A stretch of 64,000 bases of DNA from an uncultured bacterium (GCA_903870275.1 CAIQCK010000061.1:1-64000); one strand, 5' to 3'; shown: positions 41,008 to 50,496, counted from the stretch's first letter. Notes: generated by a model from the letters alone, not told the origin. Numbers and translations are program-made.

Positions 41008-42427
41008 CGCGGAACCACATCCACCACACTGCGGCGAGCACCGGCAGCAGCAGCGGCAGGACGAACTTGAAAACATAACCGAAGAAGCTGGGTGTTTTTG
41101 CGCCGGCATGCTCGGCGATGCTCTTGACCATGAAATTCGGGCCGTTGCCGATGTAGGTGCACGCGCCGAAGAAGACCGCGCCGACGCTGATGGCGACGAT
41201 GTAAAGGTTGTGGTTTCCGAGGAGGTAGCAGACCTGGACTTGCTCAAGCGACACGCTGCCGGCGGCGAGCAGCTCCGGATGATATTTCTGGATCGCCGCC
41301 AATGTCGCCTTGATTTCATCCATATGCGGACCGACGACGATGCTGAGATTGGAGCCGTGGGCGGCGACGAGTTGCTGGACCTGGCTGACGATGTCCTGGT
41401 CCACGAAAAGGCCGATGCTGGCGGCAAGGTAGCTCAGATAGGTCGGCGCATTATCGAGCACGGACGAAAGCACGCCGCTGCCCCAGTAGAACTGGCCCGC
41501 GGTGGCGATGCCGAATTTGGAGGAATTCAGCTCCAGCCAATCCAGCGCCGGCACCATCGTCGCAAAGATGCCGGCGAACAAGAACGCCACCTCTTTCAGC
41601 GGTTCGAAGTCGAAGTGGTTGGCTTCGTGGACCGTCTTGGCGGTGGTGAAATACGAGCCGACCGCCGCCGCGATCATGAGGGCCTCGCGGAGGAACGGCG
41701 GTTGTTGCAGAAAGACGGCGACCAGGATGAGACCGAGGAAGAAAAGATTGTGCAGCCCATCGAAGCGCCATTGCTCGTGGGACGTTTCCTTTTCGCGCAC
41801 TTCCTTTGGCGCGCGCATGAAGTCGAGGTAGTCGAGAATCCAGAAGATGCCGAGCAGCGCGACCATCGCGAACGCCCAGATCGCCCAGCAATGCTCCGCC
41901 ACCCACAGGAACGGCACGCCGCGCAGGTAGCCGAGAAACAGCGGCGGATCGCCCAGCGGCGTCAGGCATCCGCCGACGTTGCTGACGATGAAGATGAAGA
42001 AGACGATGTGGTAGCTCGTGAGCCGGTATTTGTTGGTGCGCAAGAACGGCCGGATGAGCAGCATCGAAGCGCCGGTGGTGCCGAGCACATTGGCCAGCAG
42101 CCCGCCGCAGAGCAGGTAGAGCACATTGACGAGCGGGCGTGATTCGCCGCGGACGCGGATGTGGATGCCGCCGCTGACGACGAACAGCGAGCCAATGAGG
42201 CAGATGAAGCTGACGTATTCGTGGAAGGAGTGCAGCATTCGCGCGCCGTTGTTCAGGCCGATGGCGTAATAGCCGGTCGTAAGCGCGCCGAGCGCGAGGG
42301 CGACCCACGGATAACGGCGGTGCCACCACTCCTTCGCGATAAACGGCATTAGCGCGATGCCCAGGAGCAGCGCCACAAACGGCGCGATCCAGAGCGGATT
42401 CGGTTGGATGATGTGCGCGGCTTCCAC
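40991..42427 (-). CDS. NhaD/CitMHS-like ion transporter
   Basis: Predicted 478-residue inner membrane transporter with about 12 hydrophobic segments. LWIAPFVALLLGIALMPFIA, NVLGTTGASMLLIRPFLRTN, FFIFIVSNVGGCLTPLGDPP and SVLDNAPTYLSYLAA are the paired hairpin and unwound-helix motifs of the ion transporter superfamily containing NhaD Na+/H+ antiporters and the putative citrate transporter (CitMHS_2) family. Either sodium/proton exchange or carboxylate transport is possible. The final residues RGGVME are encoded by the octamer repeat array, so the repeat supplies its stop codon. Probably co-transcribed with dusB. Confidence 0.85.
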   Translation of the reverse strand: MEAAHIIQPNPLWIAPFVALLLGIALMPFIAKEWWHRRYPWVALALGALTTGYYAIGLNNGARMLHSFHEYVSFICLIGSLFVVSGGIHIRVRGESRPLVNVLYLLCGGLLANVLGTTGASMLLIRPFLRTNKYRLTSYHIVFFIFIVSNVGGCLTPLGDPPLFLGYLRGVPFLWVAEHCWAIWAFAMVALLGIFWILDYLDFMRAPKEVREKETSHEQWRFDGLHNLFFLGLILVAVFLQQPPFLREALMIAAAVGSYFTTAKTVHEANHFDFEPLKEVAFLFAGIFATMVPALDWLELNSSKFGIATAGQFYWGSGVLSSVLDNAPTYLSYLAASIGLFVDQDIVSQVQQLVAAHGSNLSIVVGPHMDEIKATLAAIQKYHPELLAAGSVSLEQVQVCYLLGNHNLYIVAISVGAVFFGACTYIGNGPNFMVKSIAEHAGAKTPSFFGYVFKFVLPLLLPVLAAVWWMWFRGGVME

Positions 42428-42464
42428 GACACCCTATCTTCGGCAACGCCCGTGCGATGGTCAA

Positions 42465-42560
42465 AGCATTTTGGCGGCGAACTTGGGACCGCAGGCGCTC
42501 CGCCTGCCGGGATATCGCGATGATCCTGCCAGGCGGGCGGAACGCCCGCGCCCCAAGGGA
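42465..42560. repeat. GC-rich palindromic dispersed repeat
   Basis: Two hairpin-forming units, GCAGGCGCTCCGCCTGC (about 42491-42507) and GGGCGGAACGCCC (about 42536-42548), flank GATATCGCGATGATCCTG. This composite is typical of dispersed intergenic repeats in this phylum. It fills most of the 163-base gap before the M60-like gene; no promoter is obvious. Confidence 0.5.
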
Positions 42561-42590
42561 GCGGCATTGACGCCATGATTTTGCTCAGGC

Positions 42591-44864
42591 ATGTTCGCCG
42601 CAGTTATGCGAACGGTTTTGCTCCTGACGATCACGGCAATCCTTTCCTTCACCACCCCACAAGCGGGCGCGGTGACCGCCAAAGCCCCGGCGGTGCCGGC
42701 AAAAACGAGCACGCTGAAAGCCGACTTTGCCGCATTGCTCGGGGGCGTGCATGAGATTGCCGCACCGGGCGCGCCGGGAACGCTGTGTGTTTTTGGCGAC
42801 GCGGCGTTTCCAGTGGTGATCGGCGGCATGGGGCGCGAGACGTCGGGGCCGGTGGTGGGAGCGGCGCGGTTTGGCAACGGTCGCGTGATGGCGTTCAGCC
42901 ACAACGGCTATTTCGGAGTGGAGGCGCTGGCGACGTCGGACACGGCGGCTCTGATGGTCAACGCCGTGCGTTGGGCCGCGGGTGGCCGCGCGCTGGCGGC
43001 GGGAGCGAAGCTGCACGTCGGACTTTACCGCAAGGGGGGCCTCGTCGAGTTCTTCGACAAGCGCGGTTTCAGCGCCACCGATGCGGACCTGCACCGGTTG
43101 AACGCCGTCCAGGTGCTTGTGTCAGACGCGCACAGTTTTTCCGACAAAGACGTGGAGGTTGTGGCGAAATTTGTCGCGGGCGGCGGCGGGCTGATCACTG
43201 CCTCGTGCGGATGGGGCTGGGCGCAGTTGAATCCGGGCAAGGATTTGCGTGTGGACTTTCCCGGCAACAAACTGCTCGTGCCCATGGGCATGGTGTGGGG
43301 TGACGGCACGCTGGAGCGAACCAGCCCGCGCGGCTTTGCGGCGGGCGACCTGCCGCCGCCGACACTGCATGCGGGACTGGCGCTGCACTCCACGCTAGAA
43401 CACATGGCGGGACGGTTCCAACTCAGCGCGGATGACGTAACGCAAGCCTCCTCCACCATCACGGCTGCTGCGCGCGCGTTGCCGCCGAACGATGCGACGT
43501 TTTTGCCGAAGCTTGCAAAGCTGGCCGGCGACGACAAAGTCAAGCTGCTGCCGACGCCGAAGACGCCGATCAAGAAGAGCGACCTCAGCGCGAGGTTGGC
43601 GGCGACATTCCAGACGATGACGGCGAAGATTCTGCCGCCGGAGCAAGTGAAAGAGCATCCGGCCGCAAGAATTTTTCCCGGCGAAGTACCGGCGGGCGCG
43701 GCGCGCATCCCGCGTTCGTTGACGCTCGATACGACCGTACCCGCATGGCACAGCACCGGTCTCTACGCGCCGGCCGGCAGCGTGGTCACCGTGGAAATTC
43801 CGGAGTCCGCCGCGCGCAAGAAACTTTGGCTGCGAATCGGCGCGCACAACGACAGTCTTTGGAATCTCGACAAGTGGGAGCGGTTTCCGGAAATCTCGAC
43901 GCGGGTGCCGCTCACCGCGCCGTCCACGAAGGCGGCAAGCATGTTCGGCGGACCGATTTACATCGAGGTGCCGGACAAGTGCGAACTCGGCGAGATGCCG
44001 GTCAAGATCAGCGGCGCTGTCGCCGCGCCGTATTTCGTGCTCGGCAAGACGAAGCCGATGGATTGGAAGGACCGCCTTCGCAAGGAGCCGGCGCCTTGGG
44101 CGGAATTGGAGTGCTCCAAGGTCATCCTGACGCTGCCGTCGTCATCCGTGCGCGCGCTCGATGATCCGGAAGCGTTGATGAAAGTGTGGGAGCGAATCGT
44201 GGACTTGGAAGACGAATTGGCCGGCACCGCCGCCGAACGTCGCCGGCCGGAGCGCGTGGTGTGCGACCAGCAGATTTCCGCCGGCTACATGCATTCCGGT
44301 TATCCGATCATGACGTGGATGGACCAACCAAAAAGCTTCGCCAGCAAGGAATTGCTGTTGAAGGGCAACTGGGGCATTTTCCACGAACTGGGACACAACC
44401 ACCAGAGCGGTCAGTGGACCTTTGATGGCACCACCGAGGTGACGTGCAACATCTTCTCCATGTATGTTTTCGACAAGCTCTGCGGCGTGACGCCGGCCAA
44501 GGGACGTGTGAGCCTCGATGAGGTGGCAAAGAACTATGCCAAGCACGTGTCGAGCGGCAAGCGTTTCGATGAATGGAAGAAGGAGCCGTTCCTCGCGCTC
44601 TCCATGTATGTGCAGTTGCAGGACGCCTTCGGCTGGGACGCTTACAAAAAAGTATTCGCCGGGTATCGCGTCGCGCCGCAGAATGAATTGCCAGCGAGCG
44701 ATGACGAGAAGCGCAGCCAGTGGATGGTGCGGTTTTCGAAGACCGCCGGCAAGAACCTCGGCCCGTTCTTTCAGATGTGGGGCGTGCCGGTGTCGCAGAC
44801 AGCGCTCGACGAGATCAAGAAGCTGCCGGCGTGGATGCCGTCGGATTTTCCTCCAAAACGATAG
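42591..44864 (+). CDS. Secreted M60-like (enhancin-type) zinc peptidase
   Basis: Predicted 757-residue exported protein; a start at 42606 (MRTVLLLTITAILSFTTPQA) gives the cleaner signal peptide. Residues about 40-270 form an N-terminal domain with repeated G-x-G-R-V-M-A-F-S-H-N-G-type strands (glutamine amidotransferase-like fold is possible). The catalytic region has HELGHNHQSGQWTFDGTTEV: His598, Glu599, His602 and, 14 residues on, Glu616 match the H-E-x-x-H-x(8,28)-E pattern of M60 peptidases. These often cleave mucins or other O-glycoproteins. Next to a fucosidase gene cluster and other secreted proteins, a glycoprotein substrate is reasonable but unproven. Confidence 0.88.
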   Translation: MFAAVMRTVLLLTITAILSFTTPQAGAVTAKAPAVPAKTSTLKADFAALLGGVHEIAAPGAPGTLCVFGDAAFPVVIGGMGRETSGPVVGAARFGNGRVMAFSHNGYFGVEALATSDTAALMVNAVRWAAGGRALAAGAKLHVGLYRKGGLVEFFDKRGFSATDADLHRLNAVQVLVSDAHSFSDKDVEVVAKFVAGGGGLITASCGWGWAQLNPGKDLRVDFPGNKLLVPMGMVWGDGTLERTSPRGFAAGDLPPPTLHAGLALHSTLEHMAGRFQLSADDVTQASSTITAAARALPPNDATFLPKLAKLAGDDKVKLLPTPKTPIKKSDLSARLAATFQTMTAKILPPEQVKEHPAARIFPGEVPAGAARIPRSLTLDTTVPAWHSTGLYAPAGSVVTVEIPESAARKKLWLRIGAHNDSLWNLDKWERFPEISTRVPLTAPSTKAASMFGGPIYIEVPDKCELGEMPVKISGAVAAPYFVLGKTKPMDWKDRLRKEPAPWAELECSKVILTLPSSSVRALDDPEALMKVWERIVDLEDELAGTAAERRRPERVVCDQQISAGYMHSGYPIMTWMDQPKSFASKELLLKGNWGIFHELGHNHQSGQWTFDGTTEVTCNIFSMYVFDKLCGVTPAKGRVSLDEVAKNYAKHVSSGKRFDEWKKEPFLALSMYVQLQDAFGWDAYKKVFAGYRVAPQNELPASDDEKRSQWMVRFSKTAGKNLGPFFQMWGVPVSQTALDEIKKLPAWMPSDFPPKR

Positions 44865-44876
44865 AGGGAGGAGAAG

Positions 44877-44968
44877 AACCGCGAAATGCACAGAATACTT
44901 GGAAAACAACGTGTTTTTGGAGTGGGTTGGCGATTCTTACATTTGTGCATTTCGTGCATTCTGTGGTT
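44877..44968. repeat. Inverted dispersed repeat overlapping a signal peptide coding region
   Basis: CGAAATGCACA (44882-44892) and its exact inverse TGTGCATTTCG (44945-44955) bound a 92-base segment that contains the start codon and signal peptide codons of the following gene. Similar GCACAAGATG-type sequence occurs near 39757. Confidence 0.55.
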
Positions 44969-46391
44969 GTTAATTTCTCCCCTCTACGCCGCCGCGCCGG
45001 ACTGTTTTCAGATTCAAGTCGTGGATGAGCAGACCGGCCGGGGCGTGCCGCTGGTGGAGTTGGAAACCGTCAATCACCTGCGTTTCATCACCGACAGCGC
45101 CGGACGCGTGGCATTCAACGAGCCGGGGCTGATGAAGCAGGAGGTTTTCTTTTTCGTCCGCAGTCACGGTTATGAATTTCCCAAAGACGGCTTCGGTTTC
45201 GCCGGCGCGCGTTTGAAAACGGAGCCGGGTGCGAAAGCCGTTCTCAAGATCAAGCGGCTCAACATCGCCGAGCGACTTTACCGCATTACCGGCGAGGGCA
45301 TCTACCGCGACAGTGTGTTGCTCGGCGAGAAGGCACCGCTGGCCGAGCCGCTCGGCAGTGGGCAGGTCGCCGGCCAGGACAGCGTGGTGGTGGCGCCGTA
45401 TCACGGAAAGCTGTTTTGGTTTTGGGGCGACACGAACCGGCTGAAGTATCCACTCGGTCACTACTGGACTTCCGGTGCAACGAGCGAACTGCCGGGCCGC
45501 GGCGGACTCGATCCCGCCGCGGGCGTGAACCTGCGCTACTTCGTGGACTCCGACGGATTCAGCAAGCCGGTGTGCCGTCTCGGCGTGAAAGACGGGCCGA
45601 TCTGGATTGACGGCTTGCTCACTGTCGCCGACGGAACCGGCCGGGACCGGCTGGTTTGCCACTACTCGCACGTGAAGTCGCTTGGTGAAGTGCTCGATCA
45701 CGGTCTGGCGGTTTTCAATGACGACAAGGGCGAGTTCGAGAGAACAGCGGGGTTCCGACTCGATGATCTCGCGCGGTGTCCGCACGGCCATCCGATTCGC
45801 AGGCCTGACGCAAGCGGTGATTGGTTTTACTTCGGCAATCCGTTTCCTGTATCGCGTGTGAAGGCGGATTTGAAGCAGCTCGCCGATCCGGACAGCTACG
45901 AGGTATGGACACGCGGCGGTTGGAAGCGGGAGACGAGGCCGTTTGACGCCACTGAGGAGCGTGCGCTCATCAAGGCCGGACAACTGAAGCCGGGCGAGGC
46001 GCGTTTTCAGCCGGTGGACGTGGACACCGGCGGGCCGCTGGCGATGCACTTCGGCTCGGTGTGTTGGAACGACTTCCGCAAACGATGGATCATGATCGCC
46101 GTCGCGCGGGGCGGCGGACCGTCGTTCCTCGGCGAGGTGTATTACGCGGAAGCACCGGAGTTAACCGGCCCGTGGACGCGTGCGAAAAAAATTGTAACCC
46201 ACTATAAATACAGCTTTTACAATCCGGTCCAGCATCCGTTTTTCGATCAGGCCGGCGGGCGCGTCATCTACTTCGAGGGCACCTACGCCGAAACGTTCTC
46301 TGGTAACCCGGTCGCAACGCCGCGCTATGACTACAATCAGATCATGTATCGGCTCGACTTGACCGACCCACGGCTGAAGTTGGCGCAATGA
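44886..46391 (+). CDS. Secreted protein of unknown function with propeller-like blades
   Basis: Predicted 501-residue exported protein. A very good Shine-Dalgarno (AGGGAGGAG) precedes the ATG. The signal peptide (hydrophobic LHLCISCILWLLISPLYAAA) is encoded by a dispersed repeat. Residues about 40-125 (IQVVDEQTGRGVPLVELET) look like a carboxypeptidase-regulatory/transthyretin-like domain. From about 140 on, segments such as GKLFWFWGDTNR, HFGSVCWNDFRKRWIMIAV and GEVYYAEAPELTGPWTRAKK resemble blades of five-bladed propellers (DUF4185 or GH43-like). No enzyme function can be assigned. The next gene, a PQQ propeller, begins 80 bases downstream. Confidence 0.65.
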   Translation: MHRILGKQRVFGVGWRFLHLCISCILWLLISPLYAAAPDCFQIQVVDEQTGRGVPLVELETVNHLRFITDSAGRVAFNEPGLMKQEVFFFVRSHGYEFPKDGFGFAGARLKTEPGAKAVLKIKRLNIAERLYRITGEGIYRDSVLLGEKAPLAEPLGSGQVAGQDSVVVAPYHGKLFWFWGDTNRLKYPLGHYWTSGATSELPGRGGLDPAAGVNLRYFVDSDGFSKPVCRLGVKDGPIWIDGLLTVADGTGRDRLVCHYSHVKSLGEVLDHGLAVFNDDKGEFERTAGFRLDDLARCPHGHPIRRPDASGDWFYFGNPFPVSRVKADLKQLADPDSYEVWTRGGWKRETRPFDATEERALIKAGQLKPGEARFQPVDVDTGGPLAMHFGSVCWNDFRKRWIMIAVARGGGPSFLGEVYYAEAPELTGPWTRAKKIVTHYKYSFYNPVQHPFFDQAGGRVIYFEGTYAETFSGNPVATPRYDYNQIMYRLDLTDPRLKLAQ

Positions 46392-46471
46392 TTTCGCTGG
46401 AAGCGCGGGCCGTGGTCGCCTTAAATGCGTGGGTCGTTGCGTTCAAACAAGTGAATGGAATATCAGGAATC

Positions 46472-47740
46472 ATGAAGAAGAACATCACTCGTGTCGTCGC
46501 TGTCAGTTCATTGCTCGCCTTGTCACTTACCCTTCGCGTCGCGGCTGCTAACGATTGGCCGCAGTGGCGCGGGCTGGACCGCACCGACGTCAGCCAGGAG
46601 ACTGGCGTGCTCAAGCAATGGCCGGAAGGCGGGCCAAAACAGGTGTGGCTCAACAAAGACGCCGGGCTTGGCTACAGCGGATTCTCCATCGTTGGCGGCA
46701 AACTGTTCACGATGGGCGCACGAGGCGAGACGGAGTTCCTGATTGCGCTCGACGCCAACACCGGCAAGCAACTCTGGTGCACCGAGATCGGCGCGTTGTT
46801 GACCAACAACTGGGGCGACGGCCCGCGCGGCACGCCGACGGTGGACGCGGACCGTGTGTATGCGCTCGGCGGCCAGGGGACGCTGGTTTGCTGCGACGTG
46901 GCCGGCGGCAAGCTGCTCTGGAAAAAGACGATGAAGGAGCTCGGCGGCAAGGTGCCGCAATGGGGCTATACCGAGTCGCCGCTGGTGGATGGCAAACTCG
47001 TCGTTTGCACGCCGGGCGGCGCGCAAGGCGCGATGGCCGCGCTCGACAAGATGACCGGCGCGGTGGTCTGGCAATCGAAGGAGTTCACGGACCTGGCGCA
47101 GTATTCGTCGATCATCGTCGTCAATCACAACGGGGCGCGGCAGTACATCCAGTTGACCATGCAGAGCGTGGCGGGCGTCGCCGCGGCGGACGGCAAACTG
47201 CTCTGGCGTTCCGACTGGGTGGGCAAGATCGCGGTCATCCCGACGCCGATCTTCCATGACGGTTGCGTCTATGTCACCTCCGGCTATAAAGCCGGCTGCA
47301 AGCTGGTGAAGATCGGTGAGGGGAATCAGGTCAGCGATGTTTATTCCAGCCCCCTGATGGAGAATCATCACGGCGGTGTGGTGTTGGTTGGTGACTATCT
47401 CTATGGTCACTCCCTAAGCGCGGGTTGGGTTTGCCAGAATTTCAAGACCGGCGAGCAGGTTTGGGCGGACAAGAAGGTACTCGGCAAGGGCGCTATTGGC
47501 TGTTGCACCGAAGGGTTGTTGTATTGCCTCTCGGAAAGCAATGGCAAGGATCCCGCCGCCGTGGTGTTGATCGAGGCGTCGCCGAAAGGCTGGAAGGAGC
47601 ACGGCCGTTTCACGCTCGATCCGCAAACGACCCAGCGCAGTTCCAAAGGCAGAATCTGGACGCATCCCGTTGTCGCCAACGGCAAGCTTTACCTCCGCGA
47701 CCAGGAGTTGATCTTCTGTTTCGACGTGAAGGCGAAGTAG
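46472..47740 (+). CDS. Secreted PQQ-type beta-propeller protein
   Basis: Predicted 422-residue exported protein. Signal peptide MKKNITRVVAVSSLLALSLT is followed by NDWPQWRGLDRTDVSQETGV, the usual entry of planctomycete/verrucomicrobial PQQ-like propellers. Blades with A-x-D-x-x-T-G-x-x-x-W repeat (ALDANTGKQLWCTEIG, AALDKMTGAVVWQSKEF) and about seven are visible. No PQQ-binding tryptophan docking motif of alcohol dehydrogenases is evident, so a structural or binding role is more likely. Start at 46472 is chosen over an upstream ATG because it begins the signal peptide. The fucosidase gene follows 64 bases downstream. Confidence 0.85.
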   Translation: MKKNITRVVAVSSLLALSLTLRVAAANDWPQWRGLDRTDVSQETGVLKQWPEGGPKQVWLNKDAGLGYSGFSIVGGKLFTMGARGETEFLIALDANTGKQLWCTEIGALLTNNWGDGPRGTPTVDADRVYALGGQGTLVCCDVAGGKLLWKKTMKELGGKVPQWGYTESPLVDGKLVVCTPGGAQGAMAALDKMTGAVVWQSKEFTDLAQYSSIIVVNHNGARQYIQLTMQSVAGVAAADGKLLWRSDWVGKIAVIPTPIFHDGCVYVTSGYKAGCKLVKIGEGNQVSDVYSSPLMENHHGGVVLVGDYLYGHSLSAGWVCQNFKTGEQVWADKKVLGKGAIGCCTEGLLYCLSESNGKDPAAVVLIEASPKGWKEHGRFTLDPQTTQRSSKGRIWTHPVVANGKLYLRDQELIFCFDVKAK

Positions 47741-47804
47741 GAATCTTCCATCGTTTGCGGGCGCATGTCGCTTGTCTTGCTGCGTGGTTGAGGAAGGAGA
47801 GACT

Positions 47805-49217
47805 ATGAACCGCAGACACTTCATCATGTCGAGCGCCGGCGCGTTGGCGACGTCGGCGTTGCCCAGCGTTTCCTGTTGCGCCGCAGCGGCTTCCGCGGGT
47901 GACAAAGACAGTAAGCCATCGCAGATTCCGAAACCCGCTCCGCGCTTTGGCGACGGGCGCGACTGGTGGTTCGAGAGGCGGTTTGGCATGTTCGTCCACT
48001 GGGGCCTTTACGCCATCCACGGTTTCCACGAGCAAGAGCAGTGGCGCCGGCGCGTTCCCCGCGCCGAATACGTCAAACTCGCGACACAGTGGAACCCGGT
48101 GAACTACAACCCCGACGCGTGGCTCGACCTCGCGGAAGCGGCCGGGATGAAATACATCTGTTTGACGACGAAACACCACGACGGCTTTTGCCTCTGGGAC
48201 ACGAAACAAACTTCCTACAACACGATGAACACGCCCTATGGCAAGGACGTGGTCAAAATGCTCGCCGACGCCTGCCATCGCCGCGGTTTCCCGCTGTGTC
48301 TCTACTATTCGATCGCCGACTGGCATCAGAAAAACTATCCGAACCAGGGCCGCCATCACGAACTGCCGCCGCAGCCGGGCGATGAGCCGGACCTCATGAA
48401 ATACCTGGAGTTTCTCAAGGCGCAGATTCGCGAGTTGTGCACGAATTACGGCGAAATCCACGGCATCTGGTGGGACATGAACGTGGACAAGCACGTGGAC
48501 CGTTCCATCAACGAGATGATCCGCAAACTCCAGCCGAAGGCCGTCATCAACAATCGCGGTTACGACGAAGGCGACTTCGGCACGCCGGAGCGCGATTACG
48601 ACAAGAACGGTGAGGAGTCACTGAGCTTCGAGAAGCGCACCGAGGCATGTCAGTCCGTCGGATCTGAGAGCTGGGGCTATCGCAAGAACGAGGATTACTA
48701 CACCGACCGCCACCTGCTGCGCAGCATCGTGAAATATCTCGCCCGCGATGCAAACTACCTCCTCAACGTTGGCCCGAAAGGCGATGGCACGATTTCCGAC
48801 GAGGCCGCCGCCATCCTGCGGCGCATCGGCAAGTGGTATCGTGTCGTGAAGGAATCGTTGGAAGGCGTCGTGCCCGCGTCGCACTTGACGGCGAACCGCA
48901 ATCTGTTGCTGACGCGCCGTGACAACACGCTCTACGTCATTCTGCACAAGGATCCCATGACGGAGGCGGTGAAGCTGAAACCTTTTACCGCTGCTCCACG
49001 CCGCGCCACGTTGTTGAACACGGCGCAGCCGGTCGAGTGCGCGGTCGATATGACGCCCAGCGACCACGTCGAGCAGAAGGGGTATCTGCGATTGCGAAAG
49101 CTGCCAGTGAACGAATTGGCGAACACAGTGTTGGTGGCGAAGCTCGAATTCGACCGCCTGCCGGAGTCGGCTCAGGAGCGGCAGGTTTCCGACAAGGTGG
49201 ACGAGCGGCAAAAATAA
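47805..49217 (+). CDS. Alpha-L-fucosidase, GH29, with Tat-type leader
   Basis: Predicted 470-residue exported glycosidase. MNRRHFIMSSAGALATSA is a Tat-type leader, and AGGAAGGAGAGACT precedes the ATG as ribosome binding site. RRFGMFVHWGLYAIHGF and TTKHHDGFCLWDTKQTSYN are GH29 active-site strands; GEIHGIWWDMNVD places the nucleophile at Asp224. DANYLLNVGPKGDGTI is another GH29 signature. It would remove terminal fucose from host or algal glycans. The C-terminal 100 residues form the usual beta-sandwich. Convergent with the methyltransferase gene, 43 bases apart. Confidence 0.93.
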   Translation: MNRRHFIMSSAGALATSALPSVSCCAAAASAGDKDSKPSQIPKPAPRFGDGRDWWFERRFGMFVHWGLYAIHGFHEQEQWRRRVPRAEYVKLATQWNPVNYNPDAWLDLAEAAGMKYICLTTKHHDGFCLWDTKQTSYNTMNTPYGKDVVKMLADACHRRGFPLCLYYSIADWHQKNYPNQGRHHELPPQPGDEPDLMKYLEFLKAQIRELCTNYGEIHGIWWDMNVDKHVDRSINEMIRKLQPKAVINNRGYDEGDFGTPERDYDKNGEESLSFEKRTEACQSVGSESWGYRKNEDYYTDRHLLRSIVKYLARDANYLLNVGPKGDGTISDEAAAILRRIGKWYRVVKESLEGVVPASHLTANRNLLLTRRDNTLYVILHKDPMTEAVKLKPFTAAPRRATLLNTAQPVECAVDMTPSDHVEQKGYLRLRKLPVNELANTVLVAKLEFDRLPESAQERQVSDKVDERQK

Positions 49218-49260
49218 AAACTGGCAGGGGAAATGTGGTCGCGAGGGTTGTAGCGGCGGC

Positions 49261-50094
49261 TCAACCTTTCTTGCGCGACTTCAACAGGCAGGCGGTCGCG
49301 GCCCAGTGAAAATGATCGTGTTGCTTTGGCTCGGCCCAGCGGCTGGCGGCCAGCGCGAGGCGCGGGAAAAGTTTGTCGAAGGGGAAGGGGACCGGCAGCA
49401 AATTGTAGTAGGCGTGGTCTTCGCGGACACAGTTGACTCCGGCCATCATTTGCGCAAGTTCAGTGACCGAAAACTGGCGGTGAGTCAGCCCGTCGAGGTC
49501 GAATTTTTTTCCGCGCAGTTTCAGGTAGAGTGGCTTGAAGATGCGTGTTGGCAACGCGAGGCATCGCCGTATGATGGAATCCAGCGAGCGCGGTTGGATG
49601 ACGCTGATGATCATGACGCCGCCCGGCTTGAGTACGCGCGCCATTTCCTTCATCGCGGCGGCGAGTTCCGCGTCGTTGAGATATTCCAGCAATCCCATCG
49701 CGATGACGGCGTCAAAATGGGCCGGTGGAAAGGTTGCCTGCTCGATTTTGCCGGCGTAAAATTTTGCGCGCGGTTCGTTGGCGAAACGCCGGCGGGCGTG
49801 TTCGATCATCTTCGGGGCGATGTCGAGGCCGTGGAACTCCCAGCCGCGTTGCAACAACGTCGGTGCCATCGGGCCGGTGCCGCAGCCGACATCGAGGAGC
49901 CGGCCGGGTCTTTCGCTGGCAAGCAACTCCTCGACGCGCAGCTTGCGCTGGATGAATTTCCAGTTGTCGGACGGCGACCCGCGCTCGTCGTAAAGCGCAT
50001 CCCACGCCTCGCCGGAAAAACGGTCAAAGACTTCAACGACGGCGGCTTGCTGGGACGCCGCTTTCGTCGAACTGGGTTCTGGACCATCTGGCAT
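49261..50094 (-). CDS. Class I SAM-dependent methyltransferase
   Basis: Predicted 277-residue cytoplasmic enzyme. RLLDVGCGTGPMAPTLLQRG is motif I, FHGLDIAPKMIEHARRRF motif II, FDAVIAMGLLEYLNDAELAA post-II and GGVMIISVIQP motif III. The C-terminal part contains positively charged residues (YLKLRGKKFDLDGLT) typical of UbiE/COQ5-like or sterol-type relatives, but the substrate is unknown. It is the last gene of a probable four-gene operon, 12 bases after cdd. Confidence 0.85.
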   Translation of the reverse strand: MPDGPEPSSTKAASQQAAVVEVFDRFSGEAWDALYDERGSPSDNWKFIQRKLRVEELLASERPGRLLDVGCGTGPMAPTLLQRGWEFHGLDIAPKMIEHARRRFANEPRAKFYAGKIEQATFPPAHFDAVIAMGLLEYLNDAELAAAMKEMARVLKPGGVMIISVIQPRSLDSIIRRCLALPTRIFKPLYLKLRGKKFDLDGLTHRQFSVTELAQMMAGVNCVREDHAYYNLLPVPFPFDKLFPRLALAASRWAEPKQHDHFHWAATACLLKSRKKG

Positions 50095-50106
50095 AACGGC
50101 AAATTA

Positions 50107-50496
50107 TCACAACGAAAAACGGCTGGGTAGCAGTTCGTTGAGAAGAAATGTTTTCACCGGTCCGCGCCGTCTGGCGTCCGCCACCAGGACCTTCAACTCC
50201 GGCGCGAATTCGGCCATGACTTGACGGCACGCGCCGCAAGGCGTGGCCGCGCCGTCGCTGACGACCGCCAGCGCTACAAAGTGCCGTTCGCCGGCTGTCA
50301 CAGCGTTAAAGAAGGCGACGCGCTCGGCGCACACCGTCAGGCCGTAACTGGCGTTTTCGACATTGCAGCCGCGGTAAACCCGTCCGCTGGCCGCGAGTAA
50401 AGCTGTGCCAACACGGAACTTGGAGTAGCGCGCGTAGGCGCTGCGTCGCGCGTCGCGGGCTTCCGCTATCAAACGGCGTTCGGTGGGTGACACCAT
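50107..50496 (-). CDS. cdd: Cytidine deaminase
   Basis: Predicted 129-residue enzyme converting cytidine to uridine. CNVENASYGLTVCAERVAFF has the catalytic C-A-E with the zinc cysteine, and TPCGACRQVMAEF supplies the other two zinc cysteines. Length is normal for the homotetrameric form. The start codon overlaps a 20-base AT palindrome (50495-50514), with no Shine-Dalgarno sequence. It sits between purine nucleoside phosphorylase and the methyltransferase on the same strand, a salvage operon. Confidence 0.96.
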   Translation of the reverse strand: MVSPTERRLIAEARDARRSAYARYSKFRVGTALLAASGRVYRGCNVENASYGLTVCAERVAFFNAVTAGERHFVALAVVSDGAATPCGACRQVMAEFAPELKVLVADARRRGPVKTFLLNELLPSRFSL

